DNA of 64,000 bases from JAWKZG01 sp041396125 (GTDB lineage: Bacteria > Pseudomonadota > Gammaproteobacteria > Competibacterales > Competibacteraceae). Below are positions 63,037-64,000 of this stretch, one piece after another. Every line of letters begins with the position of its first letter. The first letter of the stretch is position 1. The stretch lies in NCBI GenBank assembly GCA_041396125.1, contig JAWKZG010000022.1:1-64000 (forward strand), in the 5' to 3' direction. The notes beneath the pieces were generated by a model. The model did not search any database and was not told where the DNA came from. It saw only the letters and a program-made list of their open reading frames with translations. The translations under genes were made by a program, and so were the position numbers.

Positions 63037-64000
63037 CTATTGCTCCGTGGCCAAAGGAAAAAAACAGCGGACCTGATGCTCCGGCAGCGCGCCGGGTGGC
63101 GTCTGCAATAGCGGTGTATCCTGCCCGCAGCGTGGCTGTGCCTGCCAGCACCGGTCACGAAAACCGCAGCCTGAAGGCCGTGCATACGGCGGTGCGACGG
63201 TGCCTTCAATCGTCACCAGACGCTCCTCTTCTGCTGGCTCTTCTGGTCCACTGGCGGTGCCAAAATCCGCGTCAATACGGGGGATGGAACGCAGCAACGC
63301 AGCACTGTACGGATGTTGTGGCGACTGAAACAGATCCAGCACACCGGCCTGTTCAACCACTTTGCCGGCATACATCACCGCCACCTTGTCGGCCACTTCG
63401 GCAATAACCCCCAGATCGTGGGTAATCATTAAAATCGCCATCCCCAGCTCGCGCCGCAACGCCATCAGAAGATCCAGAATCTGCGCCTGGGTCGAGACAT
63501 CCAGTGCGGTGGTCGGTTCGTCAGCGATCAACAGCTTCGGACGGCAGATTAACGCCATACCGATCATGACGCGCTGGCGCATACCGCCGGACAATTCATG
63601 CGGATAGGCTCTGGCCCGTTGTTCAGGCGCAGGAATACCGACCTTGTCCAGCATTTCGACGGCTTCCCGCCAGGCCGCAGCGCGGGACATTGAGCGATGT
63701 GTCCGCACCGCTTCCACCAGCTGATCGCCGACCCGGTACACCGGGTTCAGCGAAGTCATGGGCTCCTGGAAAATCATGCCGAGCCGATCGCCGCACAGCC
63801 GTCGCCGCGCGTGTTCTGACAAGGTTGTCAGGTCCAGTCCGTCAAACTGCATACTGCCGCTCTGAACCCGCGCCACCGGTTGCGGCAACAGCCCCATTAA
63901 CGCCAGGGCGGTCATACTTTTACCACAGCCGGACTCGCCTACCAGCCCCAGTACTTCACCTTCGGCCAGGCTGAAACTGACATTTTCGATGGCATTAAAC
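63037..64000 (-). CDS. dppD: Dipeptide/oligopeptide ABC transporter ATPase (DppD-like), 5' end outside window
   Basis: This partial protein of 320 residues is open to the window edge, where it reads FNAIENVSFSLAEGEVLGLV. Walker A is GESGCGKSMT, Q-loop IFQEPMTSLNP, signature LSGGMRQRVMIGMAL, Walker B LLIADEP and H-loop ITHDLG. The C-terminal oligopeptide domain has CGFRDRCWQAQPRC. With DppF it powers import of peptides or related amino compounds; permeases and binding protein should lie beyond 64000. A methionine inside Walker A is not the true start. Confidence 0.92.
   Translation of the reverse strand, partial: FNAIENVSFSLAEGEVLGLVGESGCGKSMTALALMGLLPQPVARVQSGSMQFDGLDLTTLSEHARRRLCGDRLGMIFQEPMTSLNPVYRVGDQLVEAVRTHRSMSRAAAWREAVEMLDKVGIPAPEQRARAYPHELSGGMRQRVMIGMALICRPKLLIADEPTTALDVSTQAQILDLLMALRRELGMAILMITHDLGVIAEVADKVAVMYAGKVVEQAGVLDLFQSPQHPYSAALLRSIPRIDADFGTASGPEEPAEEERLVTIEGTVAPPYARPSGCGFRDRCWQAQPRCGQDTPLLQTPPGALPEHQVRCFFPLATEQ

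Noticed and set aside
1..64000. CRISPR arrays, tRNA or rRNA genes, transposases, integrases, phage genes
   Set aside because: None was seen on reading both strands. Repeats are short and not regularly spaced. A covariance-model search could still find a small RNA in the 54.5-54.9 kb gap.

Overview
The window looks like chromosomal DNA of a methylotrophic gammaproteobacterium. RNase T, rsmF/YebU, a Kef potassium-efflux pair, tag and a DUF1841 gene point to Gammaproteobacteria. The carbon metabolism is that of a C1 oxidiser: a XoxF-type (lanthanide) methanol dehydrogenase with its cytochrome, a full pqqABCDE operon, and a tetrahydromethanopterin (H4MPT) pathway cluster. I cannot name the genus. 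No rRNA, tRNA, insertion sequence, prophage or CRISPR array was seen.

Layout. 0-16 kb is mostly housekeeping: argH end, tag, a 2OG-Fe(II) oxygenase, a YHS protein, rsmF, a MATE pump, the KefF/KefC-like pair, dodecin, a large secreted subtilase, an LhgO-like oxidase, a DUF255 thioredoxin-fold protein and N-formylglutamate amidohydrolase. 16-25 kb is the H4MPT block: fhcD, an RFAP-synthase-like GHMP protein, mtdB, mch, a CitG-like protein and fae, followed by a RibD-type reductase, a pterin dehydratase, a dihydropteroate-synthase-like protein and DUF447. 25-28 kb holds a glutamine amidotransferase, an orphan secreted protein and a fused folK-folP. 28-33 kb is a tungsten-type aldehyde:ferredoxin oxidoreductase operon (Fe-S protein, AOR, FAD subunit, MoaD-like protein, two small unknowns). 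33-43 kb is a catabolic operon of two SMP-30 lactonases, a BKACE enzyme, an SDR and a sugar-type ABC transporter whose two permeases are fused, facing a GntR regulator. 43-51.5 kb is the methanol/PQQ block. 51.8-59.6 kb holds a 3-hydroxyacyl-CoA dehydrogenase, rnt, grxD, sodB, argF, rnfB, nth, DUF1841 and an ECF sigma/anti-sigma pair. 59.6-64 kb holds a SelA-like PLP enzyme, an amidohydrolase and two Dpp-type ATPases.

How it works together. XoxF oxidises methanol in the periplasm with PQQ and passes electrons to XoxG. Formaldehyde would be bound by Fae to H4MPT and oxidised by MtdB, Mch and the Ftr subunit FhcD; fhcABC must lie elsewhere. The neighbouring pterin genes plausibly make or recycle the H4MPT-type cofactor. 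The AOR operon offers a second route for aldehydes.

A striking feature is the number of broken genes. In most of the window each break is explained by one or two missing bases, usually in a short homopolymer (about 15 junctions checked by hand), and repairing them restores conserved motifs and ATGA overlaps. In 40.5-42 kb and 54.9-59.6 kb indels are far denser and hit genes that should be essential (argF, sodB, nth). The best reading is consensus error in a long-read or low-coverage assembly, not gene decay. Broken genes are typed as pseudogene here only because the printed sequence does not encode an intact protein.
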